From Paramoeba atlantica (taxonomy: Eukaryota; Discosea): DNA of 64,000 nt. The position numbers were made by a program, and so were the translations under genes. The stretch covers positions 1-64,000 of the forward strand of contig CDRNVI010000035.1 in the NCBI GenBank assembly GCA_977017575.1. Reading direction: 5' to 3'. This document shows positions 29,490 to 38,829 of the stretch, piece by piece (positions within the stretch are counted from its first letter, which is position 1; each line of letters opens with the position of its first letter). A model generated the notes under the pieces. It did no database searches. It had not been told where the DNA came from and worked only from the letters and a program-made list of their open reading frames with translations.

Positions 29490-32400
29490 TTACTCATCGT
29501 TCCCATATCCAAGGAGGGCCGTGTCAGGGACCGCCGCGGGAAGTCGGAGTACCAGCATCCGAGCCTGTGTCCGCATCAGAGTGATGTTAAGTGACGTCAC
29601 CAATTGGTGTAAGGCTTCCCCGTTCGAAAGGGTACCCCCGGAGTATGCCGCACGAGAGACGGAAACCTCCTTGAGGATCGCAAAGGCGCTTGGACTCCAC
29701 GCTCCATAAGATTCCACGACCATCGCTCCAAATCGATGGCGTGCGAACTCTGCTTCCTCTCTTTGCTTCTTTTTGTTTTCGGTGGCGTATCGTTCCGCAA
29801 AAGACCCCGCCGTCACCCAGTTAGCATCACGGACTAAGTCCGTATACTTTGGTTGCTGAACATGAGTGACGGCGAAGTCTAATACAAGAGACTGGCCTAG
29901 CCCGATTGTAGGGATGAACACGTCTCCGGGCCTGGTGAGGGCGCCCCCAGGACCCTTGTTGCCCAGACTCACTTCTCTCCGCGGGGTGAAACCGGCCTTT
30001 TTACTTCAGAAGTAAACTGTGCCGCTAGTGCGTTGTGGCGTGCGATTATACCATGCCCGCTTTTGCACCCCAGAGCGGGGTGCCTCGGGATCTAGAGGTA
30101 GCGTACATTTTTCCATAGGACAAGGCCGGGACGCTGGATAGACTGGGTCCCCTAGCCACCAGCGTGTGAGGGTGCGAAACTCCGTCGGTGTGAAAGCCAG
30201 ACCGGTTTTCTTGGAGGGGATCACAAAAGCCCATTCTGAGGCTCCTTCTCCTGTTTCTGATATCCACCTGGCCCGTGTGCGAAGGTCAGCTTTCGCAAAT
30301 GCCTCGTGAAATTCCTGGTTGGCGATGGCGTGGCTAAGGTCGCGTTGTCGGGGAATCACCAGTTCTGTTCCGGATTCCTGCGCGTCGGTATACGGAGAAT
30401 CAGTCGCCAAAGCCATACTTTTCGGAATTTTGCCGCCTTGTTGGACCACCGTCTTTCCGGCACGCCTGTTCACCTCCCGCACGGCATGGTCAAAGCCCTC
30501 AGCGTCCGCTGGGTCCCAACGGTCTTTGTCCGTTGAGAAAGCTACGGAGGCAACGTAAGCCGCACTCGAATGTTCCCCCGCCGACCGAAGGCCCAACCCC
30601 CCGTACCGCTTTTCGCGTTGCGCCTGGCGTCGCGCCCCATCACTCAAAGGACGGAAGAAGTGTTCAATAGTGCGCTGGACGGCATCATCTAAGCGTTGGC
30701 AGATATCTTGAAGTTCCGTTGTCGGGGTAGTCCTGAGCGAGTAAACCATTTTACAGAAACCAGTACAGTGGCGTATGAGGGAAAGGGCCACCTGGGGATC
30801 TTCAAGTGTAGCTATGGCCTCGAGAGATTCCTCTGCCATGTCGATTGTGTTCTTGAGAAAGAATTCGCGGCAAAATTCTGTCGAACCAATTGGACTCCCC
30901 AAAATATGAAAATTTCCTGCCGAATTCGTGTTCAGACCGGGGATGTCAGGGAAAAGTGAGCAACGATGGGAGGAAGCTGGGTGTGTTGCGATCTCGCACT
31001 TGGCCACGTTGATATGCAATCCCCATTTCGGGCCGGACATCGCGATCACGTCTAGTGCGTGCCGAACGTCGCAGGGATGGACCGGTGAGTATCCCGTCGT
31101 CTAAGTACCACAGGTTTAAAGCGAGTTTCGGAGCGGCAGTGTGGATTTGTAGGGAAACTTCTTTCATCACAAGCGAAAAGAGCAGAGGGCCCAGGGGGTC
31201 GCCTTGTTGCACCCCTTCAGATGATTCGATAAAGCGTGAGCCAAAGGTCAGAATGCTCTGAGTGTTGTAACACCACTCCACGTACGCACCCAGCTCAGGG
31301 AAATGCTGGCGTGTTAGGGCCACAAAGAAATCCCGTGAGACGTTATTGAAAGCGTTTTTGAGGTCGACTTTGCATAGCAGGAAGTCGTCATCCTCAATAT
31401 GTTCGGCGAAGGTCTTCCGACAGAGGTGGATGATGCGCTCGGCTCCAGCAGGTGTGGCTACGCCGTACTGGTGCCCTCTGAAGAGTTTTCGGGCCTTGAA
31501 TTTTGCGGAGAGGCAGGCAACTTTGCTTGCCAAGCGGCGAAGGGTTTCTCCGGCAGCAATTGGACGAACATCGTGTTCACCCTTTTTCAGAGCGCATAAC
31601 CGACCACCCGCAAAATAATCTTTGACTTCCAACGGTGCTTTTCCTGCGAGCAAGTGATTGGTAAACTTCGTAAGCGTGCCCAGAGGATCGGTGTACGCGT
31701 CGTGATGGTACTGCATCGCGGCCTGAACGTGCTCCGGCCGCATACCGAAGGCCCCTCCCGAGGACCCTCGGTGGAAAGTCGCTAGGGCCTCGGCTACTTC
31801 GTCTTCCGTTGCTTCAAGCGGTTTTGCTTCCGGCGCTGAAGGGCTTGCCACGTTGAAAGTGCTGTCAAGTCTCTGAGGATGCTTTGCCCGGAGCTTCGAG
31901 TAGGTGGCGTCGTCGTCAGGGGCAAGTGGTTCCGAAGTTAATGCTGTCATGGCGCGGGAGAGCTCCGCGTCGCGGACAAGCCGTTCTGCCCGTAAAGCCG
32001 CTTTCTTTACTTCTTCGTCTATGGTAAGCGCTTGTGGTACATTTTTCTTTTTGCGTGATACACTCGAGACAGCTTCTTTCCAAAGCGCCAGGAAATCTTT
32101 GTTGGACCATCTCGCGAGGCACTTCTTTACATGGGAGGCGTAAGAGGCTTTTGCGCGGTTACCTCCGCGATGAGGGGCGGGTAGGACGCATTTGGGCAGC
32201 ATGGCGAGGAGTGTCCATGCCTCGAGCGTGTTCTCTCTCGCTGCTGTGGATAAGCAACCGCAGAGTGTTTTAGCCCATTCTTGGCAACTGTTGGGGATGT
32301 CCTTGCAAGTGTTAATAAGTAGCGCACTGATAGAGGATAAACTCGGAAGGGGTGTGTCGGAGACTTTCACGTTTTCGCTTACTACGCTTTGATGAGAGGG

Positions 32401-33528
32401 TGTGGAAGGTGAGTTAAGGGCAGGCAGAGCATTCGAGTCCACATTGGGGCTTAGAACAGGATCGGCACTGCTCGTCGAGGGCGACGGACGGCTTTGAGGA
32501 GAGGAATGGCGGAACATGCAGATCTTGTCGTGGGTTTCCCGTTTGCCTTGATCATAATGTTTATTGCAATCATGACACCTAAAACGTCCTTCGTCTTTCC
32601 ACCACTCGTCTGGGACCTCATCACCGTGTCTGTTTGCTACGTGGTTGTGGAATGCCTGCCATTGGCCCCCGTGGGGCCCTGTTTTCCAAGTACATCCCTC
32701 GAAGGGACATTTTCGCGTATTTTCATGCGTGGTGTGTGTTTTTTCTATCGCACAGTTTTGGGTTGGGGTCGGTTCGGGGGCATTGTTCATTGTTTCAGCT
32801 TTGGGGGCGTCAGGGGAGGTAGTTTTCGACACCTGCTGGGGACGTTTACGTTTGCCTACAGCCGTTTTCGGGGTTAACTTCTTCAGGGGTGATTCAGCCG
32901 GAGAGCTGTGAACACTTGTTGACGCATCTGTGGAGTCACGGTCATCACTGTCGCCCCCAGACTCGGTGCATAACTGGGTATGTAGCTGGGAAAGTGAGAT
33001 CCCTTTAGGGCGCTTTTTCTTTTTCCTTACTTTGGTTCCACCGCTCAACGAAAAATCGAGGTCTTGAGGCGTCAGGTCGGGGAAAATTAATTTGTCGTCG
33101 TCATAATTGTATTCGGTACGAGCTATCCCCCGGTTGTGGCGCTCGCATTTCTCCTTCACAGCCTTGTTTGTAGATTTCGATTGGCTGAGTGAAGAAGGAG
33201 CGGCCCCTTCGAACTGGAAAACGGAATTCTCGGTGGGACGGACGCTGGAAAATAATTCTTCTTCCGAGCTCGTTTGCTGACGCCCTGTGTCTGGTGTCAC
33301 GCCTTCGATGGAGTTCGTAATGCTGAGGGCAATGTCTTCGGCCCGTTGTTCTAATTCTGATGAAGGATCCGGCGGAAGTGGTGTCGTATACAGCTCTTCC
33401 TTGTATGTGCTAGCGCCTTTAACCAGGTCTTTGTTTGCCTGAAACTGGTCCCATGAACCGAGCTTGTGCGCGCCCGCTTCGCGATCAAAGTTGGATTCCT
33501 GTTTTGCTTTAGAGCGAGTTAGAACCAT
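29490..33528 (-). pseudogene. LINE-D polyprotein: Zn fingers, RT, endonuclease (three frameshifts)
   Basis: Start MVLTRSKAKQ, then KLGSWDQFQANKDL and STYKEELYTTPLPP. C2H2-type fingers at about residues 275-340 (CPFEGCTWKT, HNHVANRHG, FRCHDCNKHYDQGK). RT: VRPIAAGETLRRL, CKVDLKNAFNNV (A), SEGVQQGDPLGPLLF (B), LWYLDDGILTG (C). Frames change at about 31075, just after motif C; at about 30085, inside the CCHC region (CPMEKCTLPLDPE); and at about 30000. The last piece has the endonuclease (RPGDVFI, LVLDFAVTHVQ, VVESYGAW). By family this is a target-primed retrotransposon with a PD-(D/E)XK nuclease. It is close to LINE-C in sequence but inactive as it stands. Confidence 0.9.
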
Positions 33529-33557
33529 GGAACGTGAGAAAGATTAAGAAAATAAAT

Positions 33558-33619
33558 CAACAAGGTACAACAAGGTACAGAAACAACAAGGTACAGAAAC
33601 TGTATCTTTATCGTTAAAG
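33558..33619 (-). other. Full SL followed by two nested SL relics
   Basis: Minus strand, 5' to 3': full leader CTTTAACGATAAAG ... CCTTGTTG (33619-33584), then TTTCTGTACCTTGTTG (33583-33568), then TACCTTGTTG (33567-33558), then the LINE-D 5' UTR ATTTATTTTC. Each relic is a 3' part of the leader. The first starts after CAG; the second starts after CTG, which is not a normal acceptor. Confidence 0.9.
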
Positions 33620-33774
33620 TTTTTTTTTTTTCTTGTCTTTGTTTTTTTTTTTTTGTTTGATTCTGGTTTACAGCTGAATTTTCCGTTTTTTTTTTTTACG
33701 GGACATATGTGCGATATGTGAACACGTGTGATATAGGAAAGAATTGCCTCTTCAGGAGGTTTTCTAAAAAAAAC
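33620..33774 (-). other. A-rich spacer between LINE-C tail and LINE-D leader
   Basis: Minus-strand A-runs (33622-33633, 33642-33653, 33688-33698) and a short unique stretch. Non-coding. Confidence 0.6.
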
Positions 33775-34028
33775 TTTTTTTTTTTTTTGGTGAGCTCAAA
33801 ACTAGCAAATGTATGTAAAGCCCAACCAAACCGAGCAAACCCAAACCAAGCAAACCCGAAACGAGCAAACCTCAACCTGCCACCTCTCTCACTACCCCGG
33901 ACCTTATTGCCCGCAGGACCGTCAGACGCTGGCCACAACCCCCCTGCAGAACCAGGAACCAAACAAAGCAACCACGACACTTACCGCCCCACCCTTGCCC
34001 ACGAGGTTTTCCACCTCTTGGCCGCTTG

Positions 34029-37000
34029 CTACTCTTCCTTCCCGTACCCCAGGAGAGCCAGGTCGGGGCCCGTTGCGGGTAATCGCAAGACTAGCATTCG
34101 GGCCTGCGACCTCATCAGTGTTACATTCAGAGCTGTGAGAATCTGATGTAAGGCCGCCCCCTTCGATATGTCACTGCCCGATTTAGCCGCCCTAGCTACT
34201 GCGACCTCTCGGAGAACAGACATTGCGCTGGGACACCACGAGCCGTAGGATTCTACGACCATGGCTCCGAACTTAAAGTGTGCTGCAGTCGCCTCTGCGC
34301 GTTGCATGCTCTTGTTCACGGTGGCATATTGTTCCGCGAACGACCCCGCCGTCACCCAGTTAGCGTCACGGACTGTGTCCGTATACTTTTGTTGCTGGAC
34401 ATGGGTGACAGCGAAGTCGAGTACAAGGGACCGACCGAGGTGGCTGTCTATAAAGACATCTGCAGGCCTAGTGAGGGTGCCCCCCGGACCCTTGTTTCCC
34501 AGGCTGACCTCTCGTTTGGGGGCGAGCCCGGCCTTGGAACACTCCGCCGCAAACTGTGTTGCCAGAGCATTGTGTCGGGAAATGATACCATGCCCGCTTT
34601 TGCACGACATCGCGTGATCCCCCTCTGGACCAAGCGGCTGCGTGCATTTGTCCATGGGGCAAGGTCGGGTGCCGGGGTATATGTTCTCCCCAAGCCACCA
34701 GCGTACCAGCATCCGGAACTCTGTCGGGGTATATGCGTGACCGTTCTTCTTGGAAGGCAAAACAAATGCCCACTCCGACGCTCCTTCCCCCGTTTCAGAG
34801 ATCCATCGGGCCCTCGTCCGCGGGTCAGCGGTATTAAGCGCGTTGTTGTATTCCTGGGAAGAGATCGAGTGACTGAGATCCCGTTGTCTGGGAACTACCG
34901 CTTCATTTCTAGATTCGCTCGCTTCGATAGTACTAAAGAGGGAACGATCTGACACAACCATGCTCTTGGGTATTGTGCCATTTTCGCCGTCTACCAGATT
35001 TAGTCCAGCGCGATTGTTGACATCGCTCACTGCTTCTTCGAAACCTTTTGCTTCGGTGGGGGCCCAGCCATCCTTCCTTGATGCGAATGCCACGGAGGCC
35101 ACGTAAGCAGAAGAGGAATGTTCTTCTGCTGAACGGAGCCCTAGCCCTCCGAAGCGCTTGTCTCGTTGTGTCTGTCGCCGGGCGTCATCGCCAAGTGGGT
35201 GGAAAAAGTTTTCGACAGTGGACTGAACAGTGTCGTCCAGGCGTCGACAAATATCTTGCAGTGCAGATGTCGGGGTGGTACGGAGAGAGTAGACCATCTT
35301 GCAGAAGCCTGTACAATGCCGGATGAGGGAGAGAGCGATCTGGGGATCCTCGAGCAAAGTTATAGCGGTTAGGGAATCTTGGGCCAGTTCGAAGGCATTG
35401 TCCAAATGGAATTTATGACAGTATTCAGTGGATCCGACTGGGCTACCTAAAATGTTAAAATTACCCTCTAAATTTTTATTCGGGCCAGGGATGTCAGGGA
35501 AAACGGAGGCGCGAGGGGATGATGAGGGGTGTAAGGCGAGTTCACATTTAGCGGCGTTGATATGGAGTCCCCGTTGTGGTCCTTTGATTTCCAGCACGTC
35601 GAATGCGTGCCGCACATCAGCAGATGATCCAGCCAGCACCCCGTCGTCCAGATACCACAGATTCAAATCGAGCATTGGGGCTACCGCGTGAATTTCCGCC
35701 GCTACTTCTCTCAGGACCAGGGAAAAAAGGAGAGGACCTAAGGGGTCGCCTTGTTGCACTCCTTCAGAAGACGGAATGGTGCGTGTTCCGAAAGTAAGTA
35801 GGCTGTCCGAAGAGTAACACCAATCTACGTAGTGACTGAGAGCGGGAAAGTGTTCGCGAGTAAGGGCAATGATCCAGTCCCGTGAGACATGGTTAAATGC
35901 GTTTTCCAGGTCAATTTTGCATAGAATGAAGTCATTGTCGTCAACGTGAGAATCGAATGTCTGTCTGCATCGATGGATGACGCGCTCAGACCCTGCTGGA
36001 GTGGCCACACTGTATTGGTGTCCTTTGAAGAGCTTACGAGCTGTTGTTTTGGCGGAGAGACAGGCGACTTTGCTCACCAGGCGACGGAGCGTCTCTCCGG
36101 CCGCTATTGGCCGCACGTCGCGCTCCCCTTTCTTTAAAGCGCATAAGCGGCCTCCAGCGAAATAGCACTGAACTTCGAGCGGCACTTGCCCCGCGAGCAT
36201 GTGGTTCGTAAAGTCGGTCAGTGTACCCAATGGATCCGTACGGCCGTCATGGTGGTACTCTAGTGCCACTTGTACGTGTTCAGGGCGTAGCCCAAAAGCG
36301 CCACCCGATGACCCCCGGTGAAAAGTTGCAAGAGCCTGCGTTACGTCTTCCTCTGTGGCTCGAAGTGGTTTTGGTCCCATTTCCGTCGATGAACTGAGGG
36401 GTTTCACCGACGTAGCGAGTCGGGATGGATGCTTAGCTTGGAGTTTAGTGTAAGTATCATCGTCATCCGGGGCTACTGGTTCAGAGGTTAGGGCAGCCAT
36501 GGCTCGAGATAGTTCCGAGTCGCGAACGAGTCTTTCAGCTCGCATAGCAGATTTGGTTATCTCGTCCTCCGGACTCTGTGCTTGTGCGACGCGTTTTTTG
36601 TGTTGTAGGCTCGCAATTGTTTCGTTCCAAAGGGGGAGAAATTCTTTCCGTGACCACCGGGCGAGACACTTCCGAACGTGCGAGGCGTACGATAGTTTTG
36701 CCCTGCTCCCCCCACGATGAGGTGCCGGTAGTACGCATTTCGGTAGCATGGCGAGAAAAGTCCAGGCCTCAACTGTATTGTCTCGTACAGCGGAAGAGAG
36801 ACACTCACAGAAGACTTTCGCCCACCCCTGGCGACAGCTGTTGGGAATGTCTTTGCATGTGTTGAGAGGTGTCGAACAGATTGACGCCAGGGAGGGAAGG
36901 GGTTCGGCGACGGCTTGTGCGGCAAAAAATGCAGGGTTGTCCCTCGGGTCGCCCCCTGTCTGTGTAGGTTCGGAGATAGGTGGGGGAGAAGAGCAGCGGA

Positions 37001-38018
37001 AAGCGCAGTTTTCGGCATGGGTGACCTGTTTGCTTAGGTTGTAGTGCCTGTTGCAATCCCTGCATCGGAAACGTCCCTCCTCGTTCCACCAGGTATCAGG
37101 CACCTCGTCCCCGTGTCTGTGGGATACATGGTTATAAAAGGATTGCCATTGGCCCCCGTGAGGCACAGTTTGCCATGCACATCCCTGAGAAGGACATTTC
37201 CGCGTGTTTCCATTGACTGTAGGTGGCTTTTCTGGAGTGGTATTGGGGGGTTGATTGAGCCTTTCGGTATCTGAGGAATCGCGTGGCCCTGATTTCGACA
37301 CCTGCACGTGACGTTTACGCTTACCCGTGGGGGTGTTAGTGTTCTGTTCCTTTTGGGACAATTTGATAGACGGGCTGTCCATGACTCCGGTGGCATGAGT
37401 GCGTGGCCCGGGTGAATTCGCGCTGGACTCTATATTGTCGCGTTCCTCGCTGTCGGCCCCGGACACTGCACCCAGCTGAGAAAGATTGATGCCCTTCGGG
37501 CGTTTCTTCTTTTTACGGCCTTTACTGCTACCCTTTACTGAGAAGCGAAGATCAGGAGGCGTGAGATCGGGAAAAACTAGCCTGTTATCAGCATAGTCAT
37601 ATTCGGCACAGCCTTCCCTGCGGTTATGGCGCTCGTACTTCTCCTTCACAGCCTTGCTAGAGGACTTTAATTGGCTGAGTGAAGAGGAATTGGCTCCTTC
37701 GAATTGGAACTCGAGGCTTTCCGTCGGGCGGACACTGGAGAACAGTTCTTCTTCGGTGGTAGCATTCTGGTGTCCTGTGTCTGGCGTTTCGCCTTCTGTG
37801 GAGTTCTTAATGTCGCAGGCAATCTTGTCAGCGCGCTCCAATAATTCAGATGAGGGATCAGGTGGAAGTGGCGTGGTATAAAGACTCTCCTCGAATGTAC
37901 TCACCCCTTCGACTAGATCTTTATTGGCTTCAAATTGATCCCAAGAGCCAAGCTTGTGCGCGCTAGCTTCGTGCTGGAAGTCGGTACCCTGCTTAGCTTT
38001 GGACCGGGTTGTCACCAT
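34029..38018 (-). CDS. LINE-C polyprotein: Zn fingers, RT, CCHC, endonuclease (intact)
   Basis: 1329 residues from ATG 38018 (MVTTRSKAKQ), the first ATG after the SL. In order: KLGSWDQFEANKDL and STFEESLYTTPLPP (about 20-60); basic KGRKKKKRPKG; C2H2 fingers (CPSQGCAWQT, YNHVSHRHG, FRCRDCNRHYNLSK); RT with VRPIAAGETLRRL, CKIDLENAFNHV (A), SEGVQQGDPLGPLLF (B), LWYLDDGVLAG (catalytic C), LHINAAKCEL, ILGSPVGS; zinc knuckle CPMDKCTQPLGPEGDHAMSC with RHNALATQF; and the nuclease RPADVFI, LVLDFAVTHVQ, VVESYGSW. It should nick target DNA and prime reverse transcription there. The nuclease resembles the C-terminal RPADV type rather than the KKY type of LINE-A. No stop or frameshift is visible; it may be active. 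Confidence 0.93.
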   Translation of the reverse strand: MVTTRSKAKQGTDFQHEASAHKLGSWDQFEANKDLVEGVSTFEESLYTTPLPPDPSSELLERADKIACDIKNSTEGETPDTGHQNATTEEELFSSVRPTESLEFQFEGANSSSLSQLKSSSKAVKEKYERHNRREGCAEYDYADNRLVFPDLTPPDLRFSVKGSSKGRKKKKRPKGINLSQLGAVSGADSEERDNIESSANSPGPRTHATGVMDSPSIKLSQKEQNTNTPTGKRKRHVQVSKSGPRDSSDTERLNQPPNTTPEKPPTVNGNTRKCPSQGCAWQTVPHGGQWQSFYNHVSHRHGDEVPDTWWNEEGRFRCRDCNRHYNLSKQVTHAENCAFRCSSPPPISEPTQTGGDPRDNPAFFAAQAVAEPLPSLASICSTPLNTCKDIPNSCRQGWAKVFCECLSSAVRDNTVEAWTFLAMLPKCVLPAPHRGGSRAKLSYASHVRKCLARWSRKEFLPLWNETIASLQHKKRVAQAQSPEDEITKSAMRAERLVRDSELSRAMAALTSEPVAPDDDDTYTKLQAKHPSRLATSVKPLSSSTEMGPKPLRATEEDVTQALATFHRGSSGGAFGLRPEHVQVALEYHHDGRTDPLGTLTDFTNHMLAGQVPLEVQCYFAGGRLCALKKGERDVRPIAAGETLRRLVSKVACLSAKTTARKLFKGHQYSVATPAGSERVIHRCRQTFDSHVDDNDFILCKIDLENAFNHVSRDWIIALTREHFPALSHYVDWCYSSDSLLTFGTRTIPSSEGVQQGDPLGPLLFSLVLREVAAEIHAVAPMLDLNLWYLDDGVLAGSSADVRHAFDVLEIKGPQRGLHINAAKCELALHPSSSPRASVFPDIPGPNKNLEGNFNILGSPVGSTEYCHKFHLDNAFELAQDSLTAITLLEDPQIALSLIRHCTGFCKMVYSLRTTPTSALQDICRRLDDTVQSTVENFFHPLGDDARRQTQRDKRFGGLGLRSAEEHSSSAYVASVAFASRKDGWAPTEAKGFEEAVSDVNNRAGLNLVDGENGTIPKSMVVSDRSLFSTIEASESRNEAVVPRQRDLSHSISSQEYNNALNTADPRTRARWISETGEGASEWAFVLPSKKNGHAYTPTEFRMLVRWWLGENIYPGTRPCPMDKCTQPLGPEGDHAMSCKSGHGIISRHNALATQFAAECSKAGLAPKREVSLGNKGPGGTLTRPADVFIDSHLGRSLVLDFAVTHVQQQKYTDTVRDANWVTAGSFAEQYATVNKSMQRAEATAAHFKFGAMVVESYGSWCPSAMSVLREVAVARAAKSGSDISKGAALHQILTALNVTLMRSQARMLVLRLPATGPDLALLGYGKEE

Positions 38019-38051
38019 AGGGCGTAAGGATGATATAAAGGGAAAAGAAAT

Positions 38052-38082
38052 CAACAAGGTACAGAAACTGTATCTTTATCGT
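38052..38082 (-). other. Spliced-leader sequence (31 nt) at LINE-C 5' end
   Basis: Begins ACGATAAAGATACAG; directly preceded on the minus strand by AAAAAAAAAACAAAAAAA, the tail of the upstream short element. ATTTCTTTTCCC and the LINE-C ATG follow. Confidence 0.9.
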
Positions 38083-38308
38083 TTTTTTTGTTTTTTTTTT
38101 AGTCTAATGTTTTTATGTACGTTTCGAACTTTCCACCACTTAAAACCCTTCACCCTACTTCCTTCCTTCCCCTACTTCCTTCCTTCCTTCCCCTACTTCC
38201 TTCCCCTCACCACACTCACTTCCCTTCCCCCACTTACTCCCTTCCGACTGACGCGTCCCTACTGACGGACTCGTCCGCACATGTGGCCCATGTGGTCCAG
38301 GACCTCCG

Positions 38309-38362
38309 CTCCCACCCCGTTAGCAGTATAAGATACTTTGTGTTGCTGTACGAGGGTGGGAG
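38309..38362. ncRNA. Hairpin repeat 1 of the SINE-like element
   Basis: Pairs CTCCCACCC with GGGTGGGAG, CGT with ACG, AGCA with TGCT and GTAT with ATAC around an AAG loop. Preceded by GACCTC. The pairing is strong on either strand; the element's own direction is minus. Confidence 0.7.
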
Positions 38363-38380
38363 ACGTGGAGGTGACCTCTG

Positions 38381-38434
38381 CTCCCACCCCGTTAGCAGTA
38401 TAAGATACTTTGAGTTGCTGTACGAGGGTGGGAG
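38381..38434. ncRNA. Hairpin repeat 2 of the SINE-like element
   Basis: Nearly identical to repeat 1 (72 bp apart), differing at one loop-side base (TTGAGTTGCT instead of TTGTGTTGCT). Confidence 0.7.
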
Positions 38435-38558
38435 ACTTGGAGGAGACGAAACGCATAGCCGCCGTCACGCCGAGGGCAAAAAGCGGGAAGAGGGACATGG
38501 CGGGACAGACGCGGGGACAAGGAGAAACGACGCCCGAGCCCATCGGTCTGGACCTCTG

Positions 38559-38614
38559 CCCCCACCCCGTGAGCAAGTATACAATACTTTGGGCTGCTGG
38601 CACGGGGGTGGGGG
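38559..38614. ncRNA. Hairpin repeat 3 (diverged, pairing kept)
   Basis: CCCCCACCC with GGGTGGGGG, CGTG with CACG, AGCA with TGCT and AGTAT with ATACT around an ACA loop. The changes relative to repeats 1 and 2 are matched in both arms (CGT/ACG has become CGTG/CACG, TCCCA/TGGGA has become CCCCA/TGGGG), which supports selection or template constraint on the fold. Confidence 0.75.
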
Positions 38615-38798
38615 ACGCAAGAGAGGAAAACAACAGAACGACAAGCGCGCTGACACGGAAGGTCGAGGTGGGGGGATACGGCGCAGAGGGATGATGGGAC
38701 GAGAGAAGGAGGGGGGATGCCGACAAGAAAGTGTGTATTTGAGGGGGGTGCCCTCCCATGGTCTGGAAGATGGTGTAGGGAAGAAAAAGGAAATAAAT

Positions 38799-38829
38799 CA
38801 ACAAGGTACAGAAACTGTATCTTTATCGT
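38799..38829 (-). other. Spliced-leader sequence (31 nt) at SINE-like element
   Basis: ACGATAAAG start as in LINE-C; directly preceded on the minus strand by the A-run that ends LINE-F. Confidence 0.9.

Larger units (their letters stand above)
29295..33619 (-). mobile_element. LINE-D, full-length, SL at 5' end, poly(A) at 3' end
   Basis: Complete element on the minus strand: SL at 33584-33619 followed by two truncated SL relics (33558-33583), 5' UTR, ATG 33528, coding region broken by three frameshifts, 3' UTR containing the conserved TTTGCTAGTTTT near 29320 and a poly(A) (29295-29309). It belongs to the same family as LINE-C. Confidence 0.9.
33775..38082 (-). mobile_element. LINE-C, full-length, apparently intact
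   Basis: Minus strand: SL (38082-38052), short 5' UTR, 1329-codon ORF, a 250-bp 3' UTR with GCTAGTTTTGAGCTC and a 14-nt poly(A) (33775-33788). Its 5' end abuts the A-rich tail of the next upstream element. Confidence 0.92.
38083..38829 (-). mobile_element. SL-headed, poly(A)-tailed non-autonomous element (SINE-like)
   Basis: Minus-strand unit of about 750 bp: SL (38829-38799), ATTTATTTCC leader, a body with no convincing protein, three hairpin repeats (38309-38614), a purine-rich GGAAG-repeat stretch (38150-38250) and an A-rich tail (38083-38102). The weak 181-codon frame at 38259-38804 is low-complexity and crosses the hairpin repeats, so I do not call it a gene. The hairpins resemble part of the LINE endonuclease coding region, so LINE machinery probably mobilised it. 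Confidence 0.75.

Noticed and set aside
33558-33619. SL motif as a promoter element or a site-specific LINE target (as for SLACS/CZAR in SL genes)
   Set aside because: The leader always lies wholly upstream of the element body with unrelated or A-rich DNA before it, and no SL exon remainder or intron occurs at the 3' ends. This fits leader carry-over rather than insertion into SL genes, although an upstream SL-gene origin cannot be fully excluded.
34278-36865. Long plus-strand frames opposite LINE-C
   Set aside because: Shadow frames of the minus-strand LINE coding region, with no domains of their own.
38259-38804. 181-codon minus-strand frame in the SINE-like element
   Set aside because: Low complexity, crosses the hairpin repeats, no homology recognised; treated as non-coding.
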